DNA of 64,000 bases. Origin: Patescibacteria group bacterium (GTDB lineage: Bacteria; Patescibacteriota; Gracilibacteria; UBA1369). Position 1 is the stretch's first letter; each line of letters starts with the position of its first letter. This document shows, in pieces, positions 47,975-57,775 of the stretch. The position numbers and the translations under genes were made by a program. The stretch is taken from assembly GCA_963169655.1 (NCBI GenBank), contig CAUJCM010000004.1:124001-188000 (forward strand). Reading direction: 5' to 3'. Below the pieces are notes generated by a model that did no database searches, was not told where the DNA came from, and worked only from the letters and a program-made list of their open reading frames with translations.

Positions 47975-48289
47975 ATGATGGAAAATAAATGGACTAAAAA
48001 ACAGTATTTAGAATTAATCAATCAAGTAAGTGACCCTGAAACAGGAATTGGTTTAACTGATATGGGTTTGATTTATGATGTAGAAGAGGAAATTGATGGT
48101 ATTATTAATGTAACAATGACTTTAACTTCACTTGGATGTCCAATGGGTGGACAAATTACTACTGAAGTTGATGCTATTTTACGTATTCAACCCCATGTTC
48201 AAGATGTAAAAATTGAAATTGTTTGGGAACCTGCATGGAATCCAAATATGATGAACCCAGAACTTAAAGCAATGTTATTTGGAGGATAA
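47975..48289 (+). CDS. DUF59/MIP18-family Fe-S assembly protein (SufT-like)
   Basis: 'VSDPETGIGLTDMGLIYDV', 'MTLTSLGCPMGGQI', 'WEPAWNPNMM'. Confidence 0.9.
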   Translation: MMENKWTKKQYLELINQVSDPETGIGLTDMGLIYDVEEEIDGIINVTMTLTSLGCPMGGQITTEVDAILRIQPHVQDVKIEIVWEPAWNPNMMNPELKAMLFGG

Positions 48290-48351
48290 GGGTGTATGCT
48301 TTAAAATATTTACAAAAGTTCGTTAAAAGAAAAATAATTTTAATTTAAAAT

Positions 48352-49272
48352 ATGGAAATTAATTTAGCCTCACATCCAGAACAAAGAGTGGCAATTTTTA
48401 TTGATACACAAAATTTATATCATTCAGCAAAATCAAATTTTCGTACAAATGTAAATTATCAAGAATTAATTAAGGTGGCCGTGAATGGAAGAAAATTAAT
48501 TAGAGCTTTTGCTTATGTAATCAAATCAGATGATAATACTGAATCTAAGTTTTTTGATGCACTTGGAGATATTGGAATTGAAATGAGAGTTAAAGATTTA
48601 CAAGTCTTTCATACTGGTGCAAAAAAAGCTGATTGGGATGTAGGAATCGCAGTTGATATGATTAGGCTCACAGAGAAAGTAGATGTGATAGTGCTTGCTT
48701 CTGGTGATGGAGACTTTTTAGAAGTAGTGAGATATTGCCAATCGAGAGGCGTAAGAATTGAATTAATGGCTTTTGAAAAAACTACTAATGCTACTTTACT
48801 TGGAGAAGTTGATCATTTTACAGATTTAGGTGACAGAGATTCTGATTTTTTAATTGGGAATAAAAGAATTTCAAAAAGAAAGACTATAAATAATGATGTG
48901 TTGGAAAAAGGCAGTGAATACTTATATAAACAAAGATTAATAAATACTAATGTTTTACCAGCAACTGTTGAAAATTTAACTGTTGAAGAAATTAGCTCAA
49001 ATTATAACAGTAATAATTTATCTCAAGTAAATAGACAATCACAAAATGTTAATAAAGATGTAGACTTAAGTATTTATAGTAGAAGTGGTATCACAAATGA
49101 AACCCTAAGCAAAAAGGTCAGGAAAATTAAGCCAGTAGTAGGACTACCTGGTAGAACTATTAATTCTTCTAGCTCTCAAAATACTTTAATTAAGAATAAA
49201 ATAAAGGCTGATAGATCTTTAAATAATGCCTTTGGAAATAAAGAACCAAAAAAACGAGGATTTAATTATTAA
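48352..49272 (+). CDS. NYN domain (LabA/DUF88-like) protein
   Basis: 'VAIFIDTQNLYHSAK', 'DWDVGIAVDMIRL', 'VLASGDGDFLEVVRYCQSRGVRIELMAF'. Confidence 0.9.
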   Translation: MEINLASHPEQRVAIFIDTQNLYHSAKSNFRTNVNYQELIKVAVNGRKLIRAFAYVIKSDDNTESKFFDALGDIGIEMRVKDLQVFHTGAKKADWDVGIAVDMIRLTEKVDVIVLASGDGDFLEVVRYCQSRGVRIELMAFEKTTNATLLGEVDHFTDLGDRDSDFLIGNKRISKRKTINNDVLEKGSEYLYKQRLINTNVLPATVENLTVEEISSNYNSNNLSQVNRQSQNVNKDVDLSIYSRSGITNETLSKKVRKIKPVVGLPGRTINSSSSQNTLIKNKIKADRSLNNAFGNKEPKKRGFNY

Positions 49273-49370
49273 GACTGAGTAATAAAAATATAGCAAATGA
49301 AGTCACTTGATTTTCTTTAAAATTAAAGATAGTTTTATAAATCAAATTATTATGTAACCAAATAAATCTT

Positions 49371-49892
49371 ATGTTTTTACAAGTAGGAAAAAAAGCTCCA
49401 GAATTTACAATGGAGGTGGTTAGAGAAAATCAATTCTCACAAGTTTCTTTAAGTGAATTTAAAGGTAAATGGGTTGTACTGTTTTTTTACCCTTTAGATT
49501 TTACTTTTGTTTGCCCTACAGAAATAGTTGAAATGAGTGAAAAAATGCCAGAATTTGAAAAATTAGGTGCAGTGGTACTTGGTGGAAGTACTGACTCAGT
49601 ACATTCACATTTAGCTTGGATGAAAGATTTAGGACAATTAAATTATCCATTATTTTCTGATGCAACTAGAGAAGTAAGTCGTGATTATGGTATTTTAATT
49701 GAAGAAAAAGGTCATTCCCTTCGAGGAACTTTTATTATTGATCCAGATGGAATTTTGCGATATCAATTAGTTCATGATTTAACTGTGGGAAGAAGTGCTG
49801 ATGAAACTTTAAGAGTTTTATCCAGTTTGCAAACTGGTGAACTTTGCCCAGCAAATTGGAAACCTGGTCAAAAAACTTTAGGAAAAGCTTAA
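49371..49892 (+). CDS. ahpC: 2-Cys peroxiredoxin (AhpC/Prx)
   Basis: 'FFYPLDFTFVCPTEIVE', 'RGTFIIDPDG', 'GELCPANWKPG'. Confidence 0.95.
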   Translation: MFLQVGKKAPEFTMEVVRENQFSQVSLSEFKGKWVVLFFYPLDFTFVCPTEIVEMSEKMPEFEKLGAVVLGGSTDSVHSHLAWMKDLGQLNYPLFSDATREVSRDYGILIEEKGHSLRGTFIIDPDGILRYQLVHDLTVGRSADETLRVLSSLQTGELCPANWKPGQKTLGKA

Positions 49893-49901
49893 TTTTATTT
49901 T

Positions 49902-50846
49902 ATGGAAAAATTTGATTTTTTAGTAATTGGAGGTGGTTGTGCTGGGGCTAGTGGTGCTATGTATGCTGCAAGGATGAATTTAAAAACTGCAATGATAGCT
50001 GAACTTCCTGGTGGTTTAATTACTACAACCCATCTTGTGGAAAATTGGCCTGGAATAATAAAGATTTCTGGGCCAGATTTAGCGATGAATTTAATTGAAC
50101 ATGCAACTACTTTTGGAGTACAAATGAAAAATGAGAGAGTTTTGGAAATTGATAAAATTAAAATAAGTGAAGAAGAACTAAATGCTGATAAAAAAACAGG
50201 GTTTATAGTAAAAACTGCAAGTAATCAGTATTTGGCTAAAACTATTTTATTAGCAACTGGAAGCAAACATAAAAAACTTGGAATACCTGGTGAAAGTGAG
50301 TTTGAAAATAAAGGAGTTTCTTTCTGTGCGCTTTGTGATGCTGCTTTTTATAGAGGTAAAACTGTTTGTGTTGTGGGAAGTGGTGATAGTGCGGCAAAAG
50401 AAGCATTATTACTTTCTGAATTTGCAGAAAAAGTTTATATAATTTCAAGGACCCAGTTACATCCAGAACCAATAAATTTAGAAAGAGTTAAAGCTAATTC
50501 TAAAATTGAATTATTGAGTAATTCTGAAGTAGCTGAAATTTTAGGTGATCAAAAAGTTGAGAAAATTAAATTAAAAGATGGTAAAGAGATAACTTTAGAT
50601 GGAATTTTTATTGCAATTGGATTACTTCCAAATTCAAGAGAAGCAAAAGAACTTGGAGTTGAATTAAATCAAAAAAATGAAATAATTATTAATAGAAATA
50701 GTGAAACAAATATTGAAGGTGTTTTTGCTGCTGGAGATGTTTGTGATACTAAATTTAAACAAGCCATTACTGGATCAGCTGAAGCAGTAACGGCTAGTTT
50801 TTGGGGTTATGAATATATCAATAAAAATGAAATAATTCTTGAATAA
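49902..50846 (+). CDS. trxB: Thioredoxin-disulfide reductase
   Basis: 'FLVIGGGCAGASGAMYAARM', 'FCALCDAAFYRGKTVCVVGSGDSAAKEAL', 'GVFAAGDV'. Confidence 0.93.
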   Translation: MEKFDFLVIGGGCAGASGAMYAARMNLKTAMIAELPGGLITTTHLVENWPGIIKISGPDLAMNLIEHATTFGVQMKNERVLEIDKIKISEEELNADKKTGFIVKTASNQYLAKTILLATGSKHKKLGIPGESEFENKGVSFCALCDAAFYRGKTVCVVGSGDSAAKEALLLSEFAEKVYIISRTQLHPEPINLERVKANSKIELLSNSEVAEILGDQKVEKIKLKDGKEITLDGIFIAIGLLPNSREAKELGVELNQKNEIIINRNSETNIEGVFAAGDVCDTKFKQAITGSAEAVTASFWGYEYINKNEIILE

Positions 50847-50847
50847 A

Positions 50848-52308
50848 TTATTTCAAATTTTGTAAGAATCTAGTGATTAGCCTGACTCCGAAGCCACTTG
50901 CACCAACAAAATCTATGTCTTTACAGTTTTTTGGCATTGCAGGTCCAGCAATATCGAGATGAATCCAGTCGTGATTTTCAACAAAGTTTTCTAGGAAGGC
51001 TGCAGCTGTCGAAGCTCCAGCCATTCCTGATGTATCAATATTATTTAAATCAGCAAATTTCCCCTTCATTGCCTTGCGGTGAGCTTCATGAATAGGCATA
51101 TCCCATACCTCTTCATCAGTTTCTAGTGAGGCATTTTTCATCCTATCTTTCATTTTTGCATTATTTCCAAACATTCCCGCCATTTGATCTCCAAGAGCTA
51201 CAATGCAAGCTCCAGTTAACGTAGCTAAATCAATAACAGAAGATAATTTATAATTTTTTACTGCATAAGAAATTGCATCACAAAGTATCAAACGACCTTC
51301 AGCATCAGTATTTCCTATTTCAATTGTTTTACCTGAATATGAAGTAATGATATCATTGGGTTTTAAAGAATTTGCATCTACACAATTATCAGTTAATGGC
51401 AAAATTCCTATCACATTTTGTTTAATTTCTAATTCTTTTAAGAGCATAAAAACACCTAATACGGCTGCTGCTCCTCCCATGTCCATATGCATTCCATTAA
51501 TTCCATTAGTAGGTTTGATATTTAAACCACCTGTATCAAAAGTGACTCCTTTACCAATTAAGGCAATGGGATCTTGTCTTTTTCCAAGTGGTAAATATTC
51601 CATTACTACCAATTTTGCTCCTATGTTTGAACCTTGATTCACAGCAAGTAAAGTATTCATTTTCATTTTCTCTAATTGCTTTTTATCAAAAACAGTAATT
51701 TTGATTTTATTTTCTTTGCAGATATCTTCTGCTTTTTTAGCAAAGAAATCAGCATTAACAATATTATTTGGAGCATTTACCAAATCTCTTACTTCATTGA
51801 CAGCTAAACCAATTTTTATACCCTCCTCTAAATCATATTTTCCAACTTTATCGATATCTCCAACAATATTAACTTTTTTGATAAAATTATTATCTGAGTT
51901 TTTTTGTTCTTCACCTGTTTTATAAACTGCTACTTTGTAATTGGCGAGTGCAATTGCTTCTCCAATTTCTTGTCCATATTTTCCAAGTTTTTTGTCTATA
52001 ACAATGGATAATTCTGTAATTGGTTTTTTTCTTAAACTCTTAACGCTTTGAGCAATACCATTTCTGACTTGTTTAGCCAAAATAGTATTTAAATCTCCAA
52101 AACAAAAAAATAATATTTGATTTGGTTCCATTGGTCCATCAGGAAAATGAATAAAATTTTCTCCATATTTTCCATGATAATCCCCTGCTTTTTCACGCTT
52201 TTTGATAAAATCCCGATATAATTTTGGGATATTTTTTAAATTATTGAAAAATGGAATTAATGTAATTTGATTTTTTTCAGTTAATACTTTTTGATAATGA
52301 GTTTTCAT
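50848..52308 (-). CDS. pepA: Leucyl aminopeptidase (M17)
   Basis: 'IGKGVTFDTGGLNIKP', 'NTDAEGRLILCDA', 'GNNAKMKDRM'. Confidence 0.95.
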   Translation of the reverse strand: MKTHYQKVLTEKNQITLIPFFNNLKNIPKLYRDFIKKREKAGDYHGKYGENFIHFPDGPMEPNQILFFCFGDLNTILAKQVRNGIAQSVKSLRKKPITELSIVIDKKLGKYGQEIGEAIALANYKVAVYKTGEEQKNSDNNFIKKVNIVGDIDKVGKYDLEEGIKIGLAVNEVRDLVNAPNNIVNADFFAKKAEDICKENKIKITVFDKKQLEKMKMNTLLAVNQGSNIGAKLVVMEYLPLGKRQDPIALIGKGVTFDTGGLNIKPTNGINGMHMDMGGAAAVLGVFMLLKELEIKQNVIGILPLTDNCVDANSLKPNDIITSYSGKTIEIGNTDAEGRLILCDAISYAVKNYKLSSVIDLATLTGACIVALGDQMAGMFGNNAKMKDRMKNASLETDEEVWDMPIHEAHRKAMKGKFADLNNIDTSGMAGASTAAAFLENFVENHDWIHLDIAGPAMPKNCKDIDFVGASGFGVRLITRFLQNLK

Positions 52309-52313
52309 AGTTT

Positions 52314-52748
52314 TTATATTAAATTGTTGAGAAAATTTTGAGCTTTATTAATTAAATTTTTAGTATCATCAAAAGACATTTTTGATAATGCTGTGTCAAA
52401 ATCTAGCCATAAATAACCTTGATGTTCATCTGAAATAGTAACTTCACTTTGAGTAGTTTTACCAAGAAAAAAAGTGACTGTTTTAAAAATTAAAACTCCT
52501 TGATGTCTGAATTGATAATTGATTTCTTCTTTATATTCTTGGTGAATATCAATATCTTTAATACCTGTTTCTTCAAATAATTCTCTTACAGCTGCCATTT
52601 TTTCGGTTTCACCTTGTTCCAAATGTCCCTTAGGAAAGTCAAAATAACCTCCAGGGTAATGAAGTAATAAATACTTTCGAGAGGTTTGAGATTCCCTATA
52701 AACTATTACACCAGCAGAAAACTCTTTTCTTGTTTTTATATTATTCAA
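52314..52748 (-). CDS. NUDIX hydrolase
   Basis: Nudix box 'GHLEQGETEKMAAVRELFEETGI'. Confidence 0.93.
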   Translation of the reverse strand: MNNIKTRKEFSAGVIVYRESQTSRKYLLLHYPGGYFDFPKGHLEQGETEKMAAVRELFEETGIKDIDIHQEYKEEINYQFRHQGVLIFKTVTFFLGKTTQSEVTISDEHQGYLWLDFDTALSKMSFDDTKNLINKAQNFLNNLI

Positions 52749-52826
52749 TTTTATTAAAATTCAAGTTTTGTTAATGGCATTATAATAGTTTTGGTATATA
52801 ATTTGCAAAGAAAGTTTTGATAATAT

Positions 52827-53804
52827 TTGTTAGTAGAAATGTTTAAAGAATTATCTGGTAAAGAATGTATTAAAGATTTAGTAAAAGATTTTCCTCAAGT
52901 ATTAGTTATCTTTGAAAGACTTGGTATTCAATTAAATAAAGAAGACCAAAAAAAGACACTTGTAGAAATTGCTTTGAGTAATAGTTTTCCTTTGCAAGTA
53001 ATTCTTAGTAATCTTGGAAAAAAATTAAATATCCCAGTTAAATGGCCAAAAGTAAGTGGAGTTGGTGAACATTTTCAAGACGACTTTACAAGAGCATCAG
53101 GCCTCAGAAAAGGTAAACCGGTTGGCATAAAAAAAATTATTGCTATTCATAGTGGTAAAGGTGGAGTTGGTAAAACAGTAATTTCTGTGTTGCTTGCAAA
53201 CTTTCTGAATAATAAAAAATTTAAAGTTGGACTTTTAGATCTGGATATTGATTGCCCCAACTTAACTTTAGCTTTGGGTATTAATGAAAGACATATTGCT
53301 AATAAAGATAAATTAATACAGCCAATAAATTTTAATGGCATTAAAGTAATTTCGATGGGTGCGATTCAAAAAAAGGCAGAAGATGCGATAATGTGGAGAG
53401 GGCCAGTACTAGCGAAAGCTATTGAACAACTATTTTTTGATGCTGACTGGGGAGAAATTGATTATTTAATCGTAGATTTTCCACCGGGAACTAGTGAAGC
53501 TCCACTCACATTTTTTAATATTGTTAAGCCAGATGGGGTAATAATAATTTCTACTCCTCAAAAACTAGCAATATATGATGCGGCAAAGTCAGTAGATATG
53601 TGCAACACAATGAAAGTGCCAGTTATTGGAGTAATAGAAAATATGACTGGAGATATTTTTGGTCAATCAAATGAAAAACTAATTGAAAGTGTTTGTGGAG
53701 TAAAATTTTTAGGTGAAATCCCCTTAAATCCAAATTTAAGTAAAGAAAAATTCTGGGAAGATGATAGATTTGTAAATAAAATTTTTGAGAAAATAAGTTT
53801 TTAA
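52827..53804 (+). CDS. Mrp/NBP35-type P-loop ATPase with N-terminal DUF1858-like region
   Basis: 'IIAIHSGKGGVGKTVISVLLAN', 'LIVDFPPGTSEAPL', 'GVIENMTGDIFG'; TTG start in track, ATG at 52839 also possible. Confidence 0.9.
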   Translation: MLVEMFKELSGKECIKDLVKDFPQVLVIFERLGIQLNKEDQKKTLVEIALSNSFPLQVILSNLGKKLNIPVKWPKVSGVGEHFQDDFTRASGLRKGKPVGIKKIIAIHSGKGGVGKTVISVLLANFLNNKKFKVGLLDLDIDCPNLTLALGINERHIANKDKLIQPINFNGIKVISMGAIQKKAEDAIMWRGPVLAKAIEQLFFDADWGEIDYLIVDFPPGTSEAPLTFFNIVKPDGVIIISTPQKLAIYDAAKSVDMCNTMKVPVIGVIENMTGDIFGQSNEKLIESVCGVKFLGEIPLNPNLSKEKFWEDDRFVNKIFEKISF

Positions 53805-53874
53805 GAAGGTTTAAATATTTTTTATTTTATTGAAAAATAGATTGTGATATACTCGCTGTAAATCAATTTATAAT

Positions 53875-54054
53875 ATGGTAAATCTACCTTTAAAAACAAG
53901 GCATCAACAATTTGGTTTTCAATTAATTATGATTATTTTAACCCTTATTTTGATATTCTCTGTGTGGTATTTATTTCAAAAAAGAGTTTCTAAAGATCTA
54001 CAAAATGATATTGAATTAGTTGATGATATTAATAACTCATTAATTCAGCAATAA
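53875..54054 (+). CDS. Small single-TM protein (59 aa), absent from ORF track
   Basis: MVNLPLKTRHQQFGFQLIMIILTLILIFSVWYLFQKRVSKDLQNDIELVDDINNSLIQQ*. Confidence 0.6.
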   Translation: MVNLPLKTRHQQFGFQLIMIILTLILIFSVWYLFQKRVSKDLQNDIELVDDINNSLIQQ

Positions 54055-54062
54055 TATAAATT

Positions 54063-54758
54063 TTACCAACCTTTAACTTTGAGTCCATTTATTGCAGCTT
54101 GTTGTTCTGCTTTTTGCTTACTCGAACCTTTTCCTTCTGCTATTTTTTCTTCACCTATAAATAAAGCCATAATAAATTCTTTTTGATGGTCTGGACCTGT
54201 TTCAGAAATGAAACGATAATCTGGTGTGATGCCGATAATTTCTTGTGATTTTTCTTGAAATTTGGATTTTGCATCAACATATTCTCCTAGTTTTAAAATA
54301 TAATCCAATCTACTAGTGATATATTTGACTATAAAATTTTCAGCTGATTCATAACCCTGATCCAAATAAATAGCACCAATTAATGCTTCTACTGTGTTTG
54401 CTAAAATATAGTTTTTCTTTCTTCCACCAGATCTCTCCTCCCCCTTACTTAAATACAAATAAACTCCAAGTCCAAGATCATTGGCAATAATAGCTAAGTG
54501 TTGACCTTTGACTAAAGCTGATCTCCAATTAGTTAAATCTCCTTCTTCTTTTTGAGGATAATTCAAATATAAATATTTTGTTACAATTAGCTCCAAAACA
54601 GCGTCTCCTAAAAATTCTAGCCTTTCATTATGTTTTACTTTTGAAATATGATGCTCATTAACATAAGACTTATGTATAAAAGCTAAATCAAGTAATTGAT
54701 AATCATTAAACTGAATATCTAATTGATTAAGTAAATTTTTATATCTTTCTTCTAACAT
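54063..54758 (-). CDS. rnc: Ribonuclease III
   Basis: 'NERLEFLGDAVLELIVTKYLY', 'ANTVEALIGAIYLDQGY', dsRBD 'GKGSSKQKAEQQAA'. Confidence 0.96.
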   Translation of the reverse strand: MLEERYKNLLNQLDIQFNDYQLLDLAFIHKSYVNEHHISKVKHNERLEFLGDAVLELIVTKYLYLNYPQKEEGDLTNWRSALVKGQHLAIIANDLGLGVYLYLSKGEERSGGRKKNYILANTVEALIGAIYLDQGYESAENFIVKYITSRLDYILKLGEYVDAKSKFQEKSQEIIGITPDYRFISETGPDHQKEFIMALFIGEEKIAEGKGSSKQKAEQQAAINGLKVKGW

Positions 54759-54763
54759 AAATT

Positions 54764-55273
54764 TTATTTTTTCTTAGAAGTTCTTTTGACAGGACTTTTT
54801 TTTGTTGAAATGGTTTTCTTTACATTTTTCTTGGGAGATGATTTAGCTATTAATTTTTCATTATCATTTTTATATTTGGTCATGATAGTACTTAATACAC
54901 CATTAACAAATTTACTACTATTCAAATCACCAAAAACTTTAGCAATTTCTATGGCTTCATTAATAGCTACTACTGGTGGCACATCAGTTGAATATAAAAT
55001 TTCATAAATTCCCATTGAAATAATTACTCTATCAATTAAAGCAATCCTATCATAAGGCCACTCGGGAGCTTCTTTGGTAATTAAATCTTTAATTTCCTTT
55101 TGATATTTAACCACGCCATTCACTAAGTCTTTAGCAAAAGTTAAATCAGTTAATTTATCTGCAAATTCCTTACTATTATACTCTAAATCAATTGGAACTG
55201 TTTCATTTCTGAATTGATAAGCAAATAATGTTTGCATTACTGCTATACGTGCCAAATGACGATAACTTGCCAT
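54764..55273 (-). CDS. nusB: Transcription antitermination factor NusB
   Basis: 'RIAVMQTLFAYQF', 'VPPVVAINEAIEIAKVFGDLNSSKFVNGVL'. Confidence 0.94.
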   Translation of the reverse strand: MASYRHLARIAVMQTLFAYQFRNETVPIDLEYNSKEFADKLTDLTFAKDLVNGVVKYQKEIKDLITKEAPEWPYDRIALIDRVIISMGIYEILYSTDVPPVVAINEAIEIAKVFGDLNSSKFVNGVLSTIMTKYKNDNEKLIAKSSPKKNVKKTISTKKSPVKRTSKKK

Positions 55274-55337
55274 AAATTAACTAATAAATTTTTAAATATC
55301 TATCGATTATAACAAAAATTGAATTTCAAAGCTAGTT

Positions 55338-55532
55338 TTAAGCTTTTACTTTCTTGACAGTAGCAGTTTTTTTACTTTTTTCTCTTAATTTTAAATTACC
55401 TTTAAGATCAAGATTTTTAAGTTTTGTGACTGTTCCCATCAATTTCTTTCTTGTCAAAGACATAAAAGTACTATGTCTAGACTTAGATCGGCTTTTAGTT
55501 GTTTTATACTTTGGTACTGGATGCTTAGCCAT
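55338..55532 (-). CDS. rpmF: 50S ribosomal protein L32 (Cys-less)
   Basis: 'MAKHPVPKYKTTKSRSKSRHSTF', downstream of YceD as usual. Confidence 0.8.
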   Translation of the reverse strand: MAKHPVPKYKTTKSRSKSRHSTFMSLTRKKLMGTVTKLKNLDLKGNLKLREKSKKTATVKKVKA

Positions 55533-55541
55533 ATATTTAGG

Positions 55542-56108
55542 TTATTTATTATTTTTATTAATAAGTTCTTTTAAGTTAGCAAAAGGCTTATAGGAATTTG
55601 TGGAAGTATTTTTACCAGAATCATCTTGATATGTGCAAGTTTTTAAATGTTCTTTCTTATTAAGATTAACTTTACACTTAAAACATAGCCCTTTACAGTG
55701 CTCAGAGCATACTGGAATCATGGGAAAATGCAAGATTATTTCTTGTCTTAAAGCTTCAGTCAAATCAATTGAAAGATCCTTCATAGAAATTTGAAATATC
55801 TCCAAACTATCTTCATCTTTTGCTAAAGGATGACTATGAAATTGTCTTTCAAATGACTCAATTTTAATTTTTTTAATAAAACTTTCATTACATTTATTAC
55901 ATGTGAAGCCAATATCAACTTCCAACTCATTTAATAAAGCAATAACTCCATCTTTTACTTTTACTACCATTAAATCAGCAGTAATTGGTGATTTTAAGTT
56001 AATATCAGCACTTAGATGTGGTTCAGACTCAATAGTATCTTTAAAGGAGGAGCCTCTCGCATCATTCCAAATTGTACCAATTTTAATATTAGTTATATCT
56101 TTAATCAT
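55542..56108 (-). CDS. DUF177/YceD family protein
   Basis: 'CNKCNESFIKKI', 'LRQEIILHFPMIPVCSEHCKGLCFKCKVNLNK'. Confidence 0.85.
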   Translation of the reverse strand: MIKDITNIKIGTIWNDARGSSFKDTIESEPHLSADINLKSPITADLMVVKVKDGVIALLNELEVDIGFTCNKCNESFIKKIKIESFERQFHSHPLAKDEDSLEIFQISMKDLSIDLTEALRQEIILHFPMIPVCSEHCKGLCFKCKVNLNKKEHLKTCTYQDDSGKNTSTNSYKPFANLKELINKNNK

Positions 56109-56135
56109 CTTGTTTTCTGAAAATTTATTTAACTT

Positions 56136-56822
56136 CTATCTTCTATTTAAAGCGCTTAATAGACGTAAAATATATAAGAATAAATTAAAAATGTCCAAGT
56201 ATAATTGCATTGCAGCCATAATGTACATATCTTCTGGATATGCTTTTAATTTTTGAACATCATACATTGTATAAATACTAAATAAAACCACCCCAATACC
56301 TGCGTAAATCATTTCAAAAGTATTATTCCAAGGAATAAATATTCCAATTACCCCAACTATAACCATACCTATCAAGGACATAATTAAAAATCCTCCTATC
56401 CCCTGTAAATTTCTATGTGTTGTTGCCCCAAAAACTGCACAACCACCAAACATTAAAGCTGTTGCTACTAATGCTTTGATTAATAAATCTAAACCTCCAG
56501 CAGTACTTACAAAATAAGCTAAAATGGGGACTAAAGTAAGACCGGTAATAAATGCAAAAGCTCCAAAGATTATAAAATTAATTGGCTCTTTTTTGCTCCA
56601 AAATGATGAAGTAATAACCAATAAGAATTCAGCAATAATTAAAATATACATTAAACCAGGAATACTGATAAAATAACTAATTAAAAAATTTAAACCGATA
56701 AATGCTCCTAGAGCTGAAGTACCAACTGCTAAACCAAAAACTGTCCAAACTTTTGTCATAAAAGTACTAGAAAGTTGTACAGTAGTTTTGATATTGTCTG
56801 TTGAATATAAATTTTGTTCCAT
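56136..56822 (-). CDS. Bax inhibitor-1/YccA family membrane protein
   Basis: 'LMFGGCAVFGATTHRNLQGIGGFLIMSLIGM', 'IYTMYDVQKLK', 'AAMQLYLDIFNLFLYILRLL'. Confidence 0.92.
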   Translation of the reverse strand: MEQNLYSTDNIKTTVQLSSTFMTKVWTVFGLAVGTSALGAFIGLNFLISYFISIPGLMYILIIAEFLLVITSSFWSKKEPINFIIFGAFAFITGLTLVPILAYFVSTAGGLDLLIKALVATALMFGGCAVFGATTHRNLQGIGGFLIMSLIGMVIVGVIGIFIPWNNTFEMIYAGIGVVLFSIYTMYDVQKLKAYPEDMYIMAAMQLYLDIFNLFLYILRLLSALNRR

Positions 56823-56866
56823 ATTTTTATTAATAATGATTATAAAATATTTTTAGAACTTTAGTT

Positions 56867-57751
56867 ATGAGAATTTTAACATCCTTTGTTTTAATTGCCA
56901 ATTTCATTTACAATAGGCTTCGTATTTTTGTAAAAGTCCATTTGGAAAAGCAAATAATAGACATCGATGGTATTAAAACGGAAATTTTGATGGAGGGTCA
57001 AGGGCGCCCTTTAATTATGTTGCATGGTTGGGGAGGAAGCAAAGAGAGTTGGCTCCCATTGATTGAGCAATTAGAAGAATTAGAGGGGATGAATGAGAGA
57101 AAGTATATAGCAATTGACTTACCAGGCTTTGGGAATAGTGAAAATCCTGACAAAGAATGGAGCGTTTTGGATTATACAAAATTTGTAGAAAAAGTTATTA
57201 ATAAGATTTTAAATATTATTAAATGGGTGGAAGGATATGATTTGATAATACATTCATTTGGAGGAAGAATCGCTCTTAAAATGTTTTCTTTGGAAAATGA
57301 GAATTTACTTGTTGAGAAGCCAGATAAATTAATTTTAATTGCAGCTGCTGGAATTAAACCTAAAGAAAAAATTAGAGTTAAATTTGCTAAATTAATTAGT
57401 AAAACTGGAAAAAAAATATTTTATTTACCAATTTTAAAATGGATTGCTCCTTTAACAAGGAAAATAATATATAAATTAGTCAGAGCTTATGACTATGCTC
57501 AAGCTAAAGGTGTAATGAAAGGTACTTTTGTTAAAGTTATTAATGAAGATTTAAGAGATTCTGTTGTATTGATTGATAAACCTACATTAATTATTTGGGG
57601 TAAAAAAGATTCTTATGTTCCATATTTTGATGCTTTATATATGCATCATAGAATCAAAGAAAGTAAATTAATAACTTTTAATGATGGTAAACACGGTATA
57701 CACAAAACACATGCTAGTGAAATTGCAAAACAGTTAAAATTATTTTTATAA
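56867..57751 (+). CDS. Alpha/beta hydrolase
   Basis: 'LIMLHGWGGSKESWLPLI', 'IAIDLPGFGNSE', 'LIIHSFGGRIALKM'. Confidence 0.92.
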   Translation: MRILTSFVLIANFIYNRLRIFVKVHLEKQIIDIDGIKTEILMEGQGRPLIMLHGWGGSKESWLPLIEQLEELEGMNERKYIAIDLPGFGNSENPDKEWSVLDYTKFVEKVINKILNIIKWVEGYDLIIHSFGGRIALKMFSLENENLLVEKPDKLILIAAAGIKPKEKIRVKFAKLISKTGKKIFYLPILKWIAPLTRKIIYKLVRAYDYAQAKGVMKGTFVKVINEDLRDSVVLIDKPTLIIWGKKDSYVPYFDALYMHHRIKESKLITFNDGKHGIHKTHASEIAKQLKLFL

Positions 57752-57775
57752 AATATCTTCAAAAGCTATATCGAT

